From Arthrobacter caoxuetaonis (GTDB lineage: Bacteria > Actinomycetota > Actinomycetes > Actinomycetales > Micrococcaceae): a stretch of DNA of 64,000 nucleotides. The notes below the pieces were generated by a model, which was not told the origin of the DNA, ran no database searches, and worked only from the letters and a program-made list of their open reading frames with translations. The position numbers were made by a program, and so were the translations under genes. This document shows, in pieces, positions 1 to 11,000 of the stretch; the first letter of the stretch is position 1, and the number at the start of each line of letters is the position of its first letter. The stretch is taken from the NCBI RefSeq assembly GCF_023921125.1, contig NZ_CP099466.1, forward strand, positions 2,542,001-2,606,000, written 5' to 3'.

Positions 1-51
1 ATCAGCGAATCCGCTGCCGCGTCCCGGCGTCTGAAGAGCTTCGGCGGACAA
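1..51 (-). CDS. Possible 5' end of the next gene of the galactofuranose cluster (partial)
   Basis: Three bases after the glfT2 stop an open frame starts with TTG and runs 17 codons off the window edge without a stop. A GAGGGA stretch lies about 8 nt upstream, inside the end of glfT2, and could serve as ribosome binding site. In mycobacteria glf and glfT2 are followed by a PAP2-type phosphatase gene (Rv3807c), so that is one candidate, but the visible residues are too few to recognise a family. This is a weak call resting on position and a plausible Shine-Dalgarno. Confidence 0.3.
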   Translation of the reverse strand, partial: MSAEALQTPGRGSGFAD

Positions 52-53
52 AC

Positions 54-3244
<3,191 letters not shown>

Positions 3245-3329
3245 TCACTCCTGTTAGTTTCCGGGCTGCCCTGCGGCACTCACCCAACGGTCAAGGTTAT
3301 CGGACAAAACACGCGAAGGCATTTCGCGC

Positions 3330-5414
3330 CTAGTGCGCAAGCTGGACCAGCGATCTGCTGTCCGCCGGATTAAGTGCATCGAGAAGCCTTGGCATCAGTG
3401 CCGGCGCCATGCTTCTGGCATAAGTTGCCGAGATATGGTTTTCGTCGAGGTAGACCCGCACGTTTCCGATGACTGCCGGGCATGTGCCTCCCGGGCAGAC
3501 GAGATCATCGACGTCCAGGAGCCTCATGGCCGGAAGCATCGCACCCATTTCCAGCAACGGTGATTCCGCTGCCCGAACAGATTCGTAATCGGGATTGCAT
3601 GTCGCCGAGTCCACCCCGTAGTCCTCCGGGCACGTCGCCATATTGACAGTGTGTCTCGGGTTGTCCCGTATCCCGATGAACCGGATTCCCTGGTCCATGA
3701 CCGCGTTCGCTGTGGCCAGGAATCCACCGGGGAGCAGCTCGTGCGGATACTCCCCGATCGAGTAGGTCGCCGTTGTGATCACCGCATCAGGATGCAGGTC
3801 GAGTATGTAATCAAGCGCCTGGCTGTTGCGGTCATTGCACTCTTGCGAAATCCCCTCCGAGTAATCCACGAACTGGCACCCGCCCCGCGCCAGTCCGATA
3901 AGCGTCCAGTTCTTCGCCTCGGCGATGGGGCCGATTGCGGCCAACCATTGCTGCACGTGGCTGTTGCCTACAGCTACCAGCACTTTGTCGGGATCAGTCG
4001 CCGAAACGTACTCTGTACACGCGTACCCTTGCAGCGCCGGGGCATCTGTCGCGAACCGGCCTGTGCACGGGGCGCTTAGGTCTGCGTAATCCGAGCCCGC
4101 CAGGTCCAAAAGCGGCAGCAGCTCAGCCTCTTCGGCCGCCTCGTAGACAAAATCAGACTCCAGTGCCGCAGCGCCGGGATTGTTGACGTCAGCCGCAGAC
4201 TGAACTCTCTCGTTTTCCAGTCGCAGTCCCGCCTGCCAACCGGCAACAGGCGCTGCTGCAAGGCCAACGCACACGGCGATGACGATCACCGCCCGCCCCT
4301 TCTTCCCGGTCCACGCCGGGGAGCGCAGTGGACGTTCAATAAAGCGGGTCGTGAGGTATGCCAGCACCAGGGAAAGGGCAATGATGGCGGCTCCTTCCAC
4401 AGGACCCGCTTCTTCACGTCCCCGCCAGATCAGATAGATGATCAGGACAGGCCAGTGCCACAGGTACAGCGCGTATGACATGTCACCCAGGCGGATCAGC
4501 GGTTTCCACGTCAGGAAGCGGTCAGCGCCCACCGGGCTCCCCGTCTCGCCGGCGACAATGACCAGGGCCGCCGCGATCAGGGGCCACAACGCGACATACC
4601 CGGGGAACTGGCCCTGAACGTCCAGGATGAACCCCCCGGAGAGCATGGCAGCAAGGCCGATCCATCCTGCCAGGACCCGCAGCGGCTGGGGAAGTTTCAG
4701 GTACGGAAGGGAAAGTGCCAGCAGCGTCCCGAAGGCAAACTCCCAAAGACGCGTTCGCGTGTCGAAGTAGGCGTGTACCTGGTTGGTGTAGGTCTCGTAG
4801 ATCGAGAAAGTGAGCGATGCGGTGAAAACGGCTCCGAAGACCAGCAGGACAACGATCCGGAACCGCAGCTTGGCTGCCCGGGCGATGAACGCGGCGAGGG
4901 CAAAGAGCAAGGGCCAGAGGATGAACACCTGCCCCTGGACCGACAGCGACCAGAAATGCTGCAGCGGGCTGGCAACGCTCTGGTCCGCGGCGTAGTAATC
5001 AACGGAATTCGCGGCCAGTGCCCAGTTTTGGAAGTAAAAGAGGGAGGACCAGGTCTGGGACAGAATCTCCGTCCAGCGCGAGCGCGGGACAAACATCGCC
5101 GTCGCCGTGAGCACACCGAGCAGTACGACGACGACAGCGGGCAACAGCCGTTTGAAGAGATGGAGCCAGTACCCGCCCAATTTCAGGGGCCTGCCGGTTT
5201 CCACCTTGCGGACGAATGACAAGGTGAGCAGCAATGCGGATATGAGCAGGAAGATGTCGACGCCGCCGGATACCCTGCCAAACCAGATGTGGTAGCTCAC
5301 AACCATGAGGATGGCGAGTGCCCGAAGCCCTTGGACCTCCGGACGGTATGAGCGGTCAGGGAGAGTGTTTCGCCTCCCGTCCCGCTCCGGCGCGGCGACT
5401 GCTTCCTGGGTCAC
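3330..5414 (-). CDS. Membrane acyltransferase with C-terminal SGNH domain (OafA/YrhL type)
   Basis: A 694-residue protein predicted to O-acylate a surface or secreted glycan. Residues about 22-370 form an acyltransferase-3 domain with about ten membrane segments and the catalytic histidine H42 in VVSYHIWFGR. Residues about 430-690 form an extracytoplasmic SGNH hydrolase-like domain. Its block I reads VAVGNSH (about 483), so Asn replaces the usual Asp of GDS, and the block V motif is DENHIS (about 658). The start is GTG with GAGAGG upstream. It precedes glf and glfT2 on the same strand, suggesting it decorates the galactofuranose-containing polymer; the acceptor is not known. Confidence 0.9.
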   Translation of the reverse strand: MTQEAVAAPERDGRRNTLPDRSYRPEVQGLRALAILMVVSYHIWFGRVSGGVDIFLLISALLLTLSFVRKVETGRPLKLGGYWLHLFKRLLPAVVVVLLGVLTATAMFVPRSRWTEILSQTWSSLFYFQNWALAANSVDYYAADQSVASPLQHFWSLSVQGQVFILWPLLFALAAFIARAAKLRFRIVVLLVFGAVFTASLTFSIYETYTNQVHAYFDTRTRLWEFAFGTLLALSLPYLKLPQPLRVLAGWIGLAAMLSGGFILDVQGQFPGYVALWPLIAAALVIVAGETGSPVGADRFLTWKPLIRLGDMSYALYLWHWPVLIIYLIWRGREEAGPVEGAAIIALSLVLAYLTTRFIERPLRSPAWTGKKGRAVIVIAVCVGLAAAPVAGWQAGLRLENERVQSAADVNNPGAAALESDFVYEAAEEAELLPLLDLAGSDYADLSAPCTGRFATDAPALQGYACTEYVSATDPDKVLVAVGNSHVQQWLAAIGPIAEAKNWTLIGLARGGCQFVDYSEGISQECNDRNSQALDYILDLHPDAVITTATYSIGEYPHELLPGGFLATANAVMDQGIRFIGIRDNPRHTVNMATCPEDYGVDSATCNPDYESVRAAESPLLEMGAMLPAMRLLDVDDLVCPGGTCPAVIGNVRVYLDENHISATYARSMAPALMPRLLDALNPADSRSLVQLAH

Positions 5415-5525
5415 GCATACCTCTCGTTACGAACGTTCCATGCCCCCGTCCGGCAGTCTACCGCGAGGCCCGCCGCTGACCAGAAACCACGCTGTGCGTA
5501 ACTCCGCGGCTCCCACATGACACTC

Positions 5526-5951
5526 CTAGAAGGCCTGCGCATCTCCGCTGATCCGGGAAGTCCACGCGACCACAGGCTTGGTGAACAGCAGCAGGATCAC
5601 CGCGGCGGCAGGAACCAGCAGGAGCAGGCCAACCAGCACCACGCCGCCCTGCAGCGTGGGCACGGCGAGGACGATCATGAACAGCTGCCAGACCAGCGCT
5701 GCGGCCCGTGTCCACCGCATGCCGCGGAAGAAGAAGTGCCCCACTACCAGGAGCCACACCGCGAGAACTATGACCAGGATGAGGGTGAAGACGGCACCGC
5801 CCAGGGACGTGGCCGTAGCGGTCAGCAGGTTGTAGATGTACCAGGCTGCAACGCCCAGCAGGCCCAGGGCCTCGAGGACAAGGATGGCTGAGATCAGGAG
5901 CGCCGCAGGCGGACGTCCTGCCTGTTCTGCGGAATCTTGGGGTCTTGACAC
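5526..5951 (-). CDS. Small four-helix integral membrane protein of unknown function
   Basis: A 141-residue protein with a short polar N-terminus and about four hydrophobic segments (roughly 17-40, 48-72, 80-100 and 105-125). No catalytic motif is visible and I do not recognise a characterised family; similar small polytopic proteins are common in actinobacteria. The start is GTG. It has no Shine-Dalgarno but has TAGTGT exactly 6 nt upstream, suggesting a leaderless transcript. It is transcribed divergently from whiB1 and lies upstream of the acyltransferase on the same strand with a gap of about 110 bp. Confidence 0.75.
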   Translation of the reverse strand: MSRPQDSAEQAGRPPAALLISAILVLEALGLLGVAAWYIYNLLTATATSLGGAVFTLILVIVLAVWLLVVGHFFFRGMRWTRAAALVWQLFMIVLAVPTLQGGVVLVGLLLLVPAAAVILLLFTKPVVAWTSRISGDAQAF

Positions 5952-5957
5952 ACTGGC

Positions 5958-5963
5958 ACACTA
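5958..5963 (-). promoter_or_regulatory. Candidate -10 element (TAGTGT) of a leaderless transcript
   Basis: TAGTGT fits the actinobacterial TANNNT -10 consensus and ends 6 nt before the GTG start of the four-helix membrane protein, so the transcript would begin at or next to the start codon. No Shine-Dalgarno is present. The -35 region is not conserved. Confidence 0.5.
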
Positions 5964-6076
5964 CCGGACATGCTCTAGGAGCAGCGCCGGTTAGGCAGCC
6001 TAGAGGGTCGAGGCCACGGGCCTTTGTGACGCATCACTCATCATTTCCGGCAGATTAACAGCTTGTAAACCCTTGT

Positions 6077-6106
6077 TTGCGTTTCCGTGCCGTGACACCC
6101 TAGTAG
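6077..6106 (+). promoter_or_regulatory. Candidate whiB1 promoter
   Basis: TTGCGT (6077-6082) and TAGTAG (6101-6106) are separated by 18 bp and could be -35 and -10 elements about 100 bp before the whiB1 start codon. This gives a leader of about 90 nt containing the hairpin at 6115-6132 and the CRP-like palindrome at 6150-6165. The assignment rests on sequence only. Confidence 0.4.
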
Positions 6107-6114
6107 AGGGGATC

Positions 6115-6140
6115 GGGGCCGAAAACGGCCCCTTTAGTTT
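6115..6140 (+). promoter_or_regulatory. GC-rich hairpin followed by T-rich stretch in the whiB1 leader
   Basis: A perfect 7-bp stem (GGGGCCG / CGGCCCC) closes an AAAA tetraloop and is followed by TTTAGTTT. It resembles a short intrinsic terminator placed at the start of the whiB1 leader. It may be an attenuator or an mRNA-stabilising 5' hairpin. It cannot serve the upstream gene, which is transcribed away from it. Confidence 0.5.
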
Positions 6141-6149
6141 GTGGTTGCT

Positions 6150-6165
6150 CGTGAATGTTTTCACA
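6150..6165 (+). promoter_or_regulatory. CRP/GlxR-type operator upstream of whiB1
   Basis: CGTGA-N6-TCACA matches the actinobacterial CRP (Rv3676/GlxR) consensus TGTGA-N6-TCACA except for the first base. It lies about 40 bp before the whiB1 ATG and is nested in a larger GTTTGTG...CACAAAC symmetry. whiB1 is an established CRP target in Mycobacterium tuberculosis, which supports a functional reading here. Confidence 0.65.
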
Positions 6166-6205
6166 AACAAGCGGAGTCAACTTTTTAGAGGAGATAGTGA
6201 TTAGC

Positions 6206-6454
6206 ATGGATTGGCGGAGCCGCGCAGCATGTCTGGACAAGGATCCGGAGCTGTTCTTCCCTGTGGGAAACACCGGCCCGGCTCTTCTTCAGATTGAAGA
6301 AGCCAAGAGCGTATGCCGCCGGTGCCCGGTACTCGATACCTGCCTTCAGTGGGCCATCGAAACCGGACAGGACGCCGGCGTCTGGGGCGGCATGAGCGAA
6401 GATGAACGCCGTGCCCTGAAGCGCCGTGCCGCAAGGGCGCGCCGGGCTTCCTAG
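6206..6454 (+). CDS. whiB1: WhiB1-type iron-sulfur transcriptional regulator
   Basis: An 82-residue Wbl protein that binds a [4Fe-4S] cluster. Its four ligands C9, C37, C40 and C46 are at the same positions as in M. tuberculosis WhiB1. The C-terminus has the GVWGGMSEDERRALKRR helix-turn and basic tail used for sigma-factor/DNA contact. In mycobacteria WhiB1 is essential, nitric-oxide sensitive and binds the principal sigma factor. The start is the ATG preceded by GAGGAG; an upstream in-frame start at 6155 would add 17 residues absent from the family. It converges on pdtaS across a strong terminator, the same pairing as Rv3219/Rv3220c. Confidence 0.95.
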   Translation: MDWRSRAACLDKDPELFFPVGNTGPALLQIEEAKSVCRRCPVLDTCLQWAIETGQDAGVWGGMSEDERRALKRRAARARRAS

Positions 6455-6514
6455 GAAGAGAGGGACTCACGGGAGTCCTTTTCCACCAAGACTTAGCCAG
6501 GCCCCCCGCCTGGA

Positions 6515-6550
6515 AACGATGGGCCGCTGCCTCGGCAGCGGCCCATCGTT
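6515..6550. terminator. Bidirectional intrinsic terminator between whiB1 and pdtaS
   Basis: A perfect 16-bp inverted repeat with a CTCG loop sits between the convergent ends of whiB1 and pdtaS. It starts with AA and ends with TT, giving only a short T-run, as is common in actinobacteria. Confidence 0.85.
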
Positions 6551-6597
6551 GTGTTCGCGGTCCGGTCTCGCGGCTGGGGCGGATCGGGGCGGGATCC

Positions 6598-8079
6598 CTA
6601 GCGCTTTCGCGCGTTCTCCAGTCCCATCTCGACCCGCACCTCAGTTCCGCCGCCCGGGCGGAGAGACCATTCGATCGTTCCGGCCAGTTCGCTTTGGACC
6701 AGGGTGCGGACGATCTGGAGGCCGAGCCCTTCGCGCCGCGGCTCAGGGGGTAGCCCCACGCCGTCGTCGGACACCGTCACGGTCAGCGTTTCTTCGTTTT
6801 CTGCGTTCCGGTGCCGCTCCGCATTGAGCCAGACAGTTCCGCCGTCCGGGCCGGAGAGCCCGTGTTCGACGGCGTTGGTCACCAGTTCATTGATCACCAG
6901 GGCCAGCGGTGTCGCGAAATCGCTCGGCAGTTCCCCGAAGGTCCCCTGCCGTTCGGTCCTTACAGGCTGCAGCGGCGAGGCCACCTCGGCTGAGAGGCGG
7001 AACTGCCGGTCAATGAGTTCGTCGAAGTCCACGTTTTGGGTGAGCCCTTGGGAGAGCGTCTCGTGGACCAGCGCGATGGTCGAAACCCGCCGCATGGCCT
7101 GCGCCAGCCCGAGCTTCCCCTCTTCGCTTTCCATCCGGCGTGACTGCATGCGCAGCAGCGCAGCCACAGTCTGCAGGTTGTTCTTGACCCGGTGGTGGAT
7201 CTCGCGGATCGTCGCATCCTTTGACACGAGTTCCATCTCCCGGCGGCGCAGCTCCGATACGTCGCGGCACAGCACGAGCGCTCCGAACCGTTCCTTTTCG
7301 TCCCGCAGCGGGATGGCACGCAGCGACAGGCTCACGCCCCGCGACTCGATTTCCGTACGCCACGGCATCCGGCCAGTCACCACCAGCGGCAGCGTCTCGT
7401 CCACCATCCTGCGGTCCTTGAGCAGCGCCGTGGTGATTTCGGCGAGCGGACGCCCTTCAAGCGTCTCCATATCCCCCAACCGGCGGAACGCCGAGACGCC
7501 GTTGGGGCTTGCATACTGCACCACTCCCTGGGCGTCCAGCCTGATGAGGCCGTCTCCTACACGGGGAGCTCCGCGGCGGGACCCTGTGGGAGTGGCAAAA
7601 TCAGGCCACAGTCCAAGGGTCCCCATCCGCAGCAGGTCGTAGGCACACTGGCGGTACGTGAGTTCGAGCCGGGACGGCATTCGGGAGCTGGAGAGGTCCA
7701 TATGCGACGTGACCACTGCAAGCGTCCGGCCGTTGCGCACAAAGGGTATCGCTTCCACGCGCATCGCCGTGTCGGCTGTCCAATTGGTCTCGCTGGACCG
7801 TTCGATGGTCTGGGAATTCCACGCCTTGTCGACCAGCGGCTGGAGGTCCCCGCGCATCCGCTCCCCCACGAAGTCACTGTGGAAGACAGTGTGCGACGTC
7901 GAGGGGCGGGCATGGGCGAGCGCCACATAACCGCCGTCGGGCAGCGGGAACCAGAGCGCGAGGTCGGCAAATGCGAGGTCGGCGACCAGTTGCCAGTCCC
8001 CTACCAGCAGGTGGAGCCACTCGGCGTCGCCCGGGCCGAAGTCCGCATGGTCCTTGATTGGATCGGTAAAGATAGCCAT
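6598..8079 (-). CDS. pdtaS: PdtaS-type sensor histidine kinase
   Basis: A 493-residue cytosolic kinase. Residues about 1-150 form a GAF-like sensor domain and about 170-280 a PAS domain. A HisKA_2 dimerisation domain follows with the phospho-accepting histidine in EIHHRVKNNLQT (about 295). The HATPase_c domain ends the protein (N-box ELVTNAVEHG; GLGLQIVRTLV). This architecture and the position beside whiB1 match PdtaS (Rv3220c), which signals to the RNA-binding ANTAR regulator PdtaR. No pdtaR is in the window, as expected because it is unlinked in mycobacteria. It lies 15 bp downstream of the GDH gene and is likely cotranscribed. No membrane segment is seen. Confidence 0.92.
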   Translation of the reverse strand: MAIFTDPIKDHADFGPGDAEWLHLLVGDWQLVADLAFADLALWFPLPDGGYVALAHARPSTSHTVFHSDFVGERMRGDLQPLVDKAWNSQTIERSSETNWTADTAMRVEAIPFVRNGRTLAVVTSHMDLSSSRMPSRLELTYRQCAYDLLRMGTLGLWPDFATPTGSRRGAPRVGDGLIRLDAQGVVQYASPNGVSAFRRLGDMETLEGRPLAEITTALLKDRRMVDETLPLVVTGRMPWRTEIESRGVSLSLRAIPLRDEKERFGALVLCRDVSELRRREMELVSKDATIREIHHRVKNNLQTVAALLRMQSRRMESEEGKLGLAQAMRRVSTIALVHETLSQGLTQNVDFDELIDRQFRLSAEVASPLQPVRTERQGTFGELPSDFATPLALVINELVTNAVEHGLSGPDGGTVWLNAERHRNAENEETLTVTVSDDGVGLPPEPRREGLGLQIVRTLVQSELAGTIEWSLRPGGGTEVRVEMGLENARKR

Positions 8080-8094
8080 GTCTAATAGGACCCG

Positions 8095-11000
8095 TCAGCG
8101 CCTGACAATCGAGCGCAGCAGCCGCAGTGCGACCGACAGCGAAGCCATGTCGTCCTGCTCCAGCTGGTTGACCTCTGCGAACATCTTCGTCGCCCGTTCC
8201 AGGTTGTCGGCATTCTGCAGCTCCCAGGCTTCGACGCGCGCCACCGGATCGCTGCCGTCCATGTCCTCAGTCGCGGCCAGCGCAGCCACCGTCATGTCGG
8301 CCACAGTGGAATACAGGTCATCGCGCAGGGCAGCACGGGCAAGTGCCTGCCAGCGGTCACCGCGGGGCAGCTTGGTGATCCGCTCCAGCAGGTCGTCGAT
8401 CCCGTAACGGTCGTAGACGGCGTAGTACACGGCGGCGATGTTTTCCGCGGGCTCCTCCACCTGCCGGGTTGCCATTGCGACGTCGAGCAGTCCGTAGCTT
8501 TCGAACTGCTCAGCCCAGTACGTTCCAAGTTCCTTGGGCACGTCCCAGGAGGCAGCCTGTTCAAGCGCAGCCTCGACCCTCTCCCTGTCGCCGCCGCGCA
8601 TGAAGCGCATCAGGCCCTGGCGAAGCGGTTCGACGATCGGCTGGAACGCCGCAATGTCCTCGTCAATGGAGGTTCCCCGTCCCACGTGGTTCACGAACCA
8701 GCGGACCGCGCGGTCCAGCAGACGGCGCATGTCCAGGTGGATCCGGGTCCAGGTCTCTGTGGGGAAGCTGGCCGGAAGCTCGCCCAGCGCCGCCACGACG
8801 TCGTCGATCGCGTAGATCTCCCTCAGCGCGCTGAAGGCGCGGGCGACCGTGGCTTCAGTCGCCGAGGTTTCCTCCATGACCCGGAAGGCGAACGTGATGC
8901 CGCCAATGTTGATCATGTCGTTGGCAACCATGGTGGAGATAATCTCGCGGCGCAGCGGATGCGTGTCCAGCTGGTCGTCAAAACGTTCCACCAGCTGCTT
9001 GGGGAAGTACCGGCGCAGCGTTCCGCGGAAGTAGGGATCATCTGCCAGATCAGAAGCCGTCAAGGCCCGGGTGAGTTCGATCTTGGCGTAGGCGGCCAGT
9101 ACGGACAGTTCCGGGGCAGTCAGGCCCCGGCCTTCGGCCACCCGTGCACGGAGCTCCTCGTTCGTCGGCAGGGCTTCCAGGGCCCGGTCAAGCCCGGCGT
9201 GCTCCTCAAGCCAGTCCATCAGCCGTTCGAAACTCGGGCTCCACTCGATAACCCGCTGCCGGTCGTTCAGCAGCAGCATGTTCTGGTCGATGTTGTCCTG
9301 CAGCACCAGCCGGCCAACCTCGTCGGTCATCGAGTGCAGGAAGGCCGAGCGTTCCGCTGGATCCAGGCGTCCGGCGGCGACCATCCGGTCAACGAAAATC
9401 TTGATGTTGACCTCGTGGTCGGAGCAGTCAACGCCGGCGGAGTTGTCAATCGCATCCGTGTTCAGGATGACGCCGGAAAGAGCGGCCTCAATGCGTCCGC
9501 GCTGGGTCATGCCGAGGTTTCCGCCTTCGCCGATGACCTTGGCGCGCACGTCCCTGCCATCAATGCGGATCGCGTCGTTGGCCTTGTCCCCCACCTCGGC
9601 GTTGGACTCGGCCGACGCCTTGATGTAGGTGCCGATGCCGCCGTTGTAGAGCAGGTCCACGGGCGCTTTCAGGATGGCGCGCAGCAGCTCCGGCGGGCTC
9701 ATCCGGGTGACGCCGGCGTCCAGGCCGAGCGCCTGGCGGACCTCTGCGCTGATCGGGATGCTCTTGGACTGGCGCGGGTAGATCCCGCCGCCGGAACTGA
9801 TGAGCGATTCGTCGTAATCCGCCCAGGAAGAGCGCGGCAGTTCAAAGAGCCGGCGCCGTTCCGCATAGGAGCGGGCTGCATCCGGGTTAGGGTCCAGGAA
9901 GACATGGCGGTGGTCGAACGCGGCGACCAGGCGGATGTGCTCGGAGAGCAGCATGCCGTTGCCGAAAACGTCCCCGCTCATGTCACCCACGCCCACGGCC
10001 GTGAAGTCTTCGGTCTGGGTGTCCACGCCGAGCTCGGTAAAGTGCCGCTTCACCGATTCCCAGGCTCCGCGGGCCGTGATGCCCATGGCCTTGTGGTCAT
10101 AGCCGACCGAGCCTCCGGACGCGAACGCGTCCCCCAGCCAGAAGCCGTATTCGGCCGAGAGTTCATTCGCAATGTCAGAGAAGGACGCCGTGCCCTTGTC
10201 GGCCGCGACCACGAGGTAGCTGTCCTCCCCGTCATGGCGCACGACGCGCGCGGGCGGGACAACCTCTTCGCCTTCCTGGGTCACCACCAGGTTGTCGGTG
10301 ATGTCCAAGAGCCCGCGGATGAAGGTGCGGTAGCTCTCCTTGCCTTCTTCCATCCAGGCTGCCCGGTCCTGTGCCGGATCCGGCAGCTGCTTCGCGTAGA
10401 AGCCGCCCTTCGCTCCGGTGGGCACAATGACGGCGTTCTTGACCGTCTGTGCCTTGACCAGGCCCAGGATTTCGGTGCGGAAATCCTCACGCCTGTCGGA
10501 CCAGCGCAAGCCGCCGCGGGCAACCTCTCCGAAGCGCAGGTGCACGCCCTCGACGCGGGGGGAATACACCCAAATCTCGTATTTGGGCCGCGGGAACGGC
10601 GCACCTTCGATCGCCGCAGTGTTGAGCTTGAAGCTCACATGCGGTTTGTCCTGGTAGAAGTTCGTCCGCAGGGTAGCTTCGATCAGGTTGGCAAATGTCC
10701 GCAGGACGCGGTCCGCGTCCAGTGTCGGTACCTGCTCAAGTCCGGACTCGAGCTCCGCCCTGGCCGCTTCGACGCCGGCTTCCCGGGCGGCGTCGTCTGC
10801 CGCGGGGTCAAAGCGGGCTCGGAAAAGCTGTCCCAGCGCTGCGGTGACCCGCGGGTTGGCCATGAGGGTATCGGCAATGAATCCATAGGAATTCGTGTTG
10901 CCCATCTGCCGCATGTACTTGGCATAACTGCGGAAGATCACGACCTCACGCCAGCCCAGTCCCTGTCCCAAAACCAGCCGGTCAAACGCATCTGACTCAC

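Noticed and set aside
8686..10995. 769-codon open frame antisense to glutamate dehydrogenase
   Set aside because: It is a high-GC shadow frame: composition is unlike the neighbours, with no recognisable motif, and it lies wholly within a strongly supported gene.
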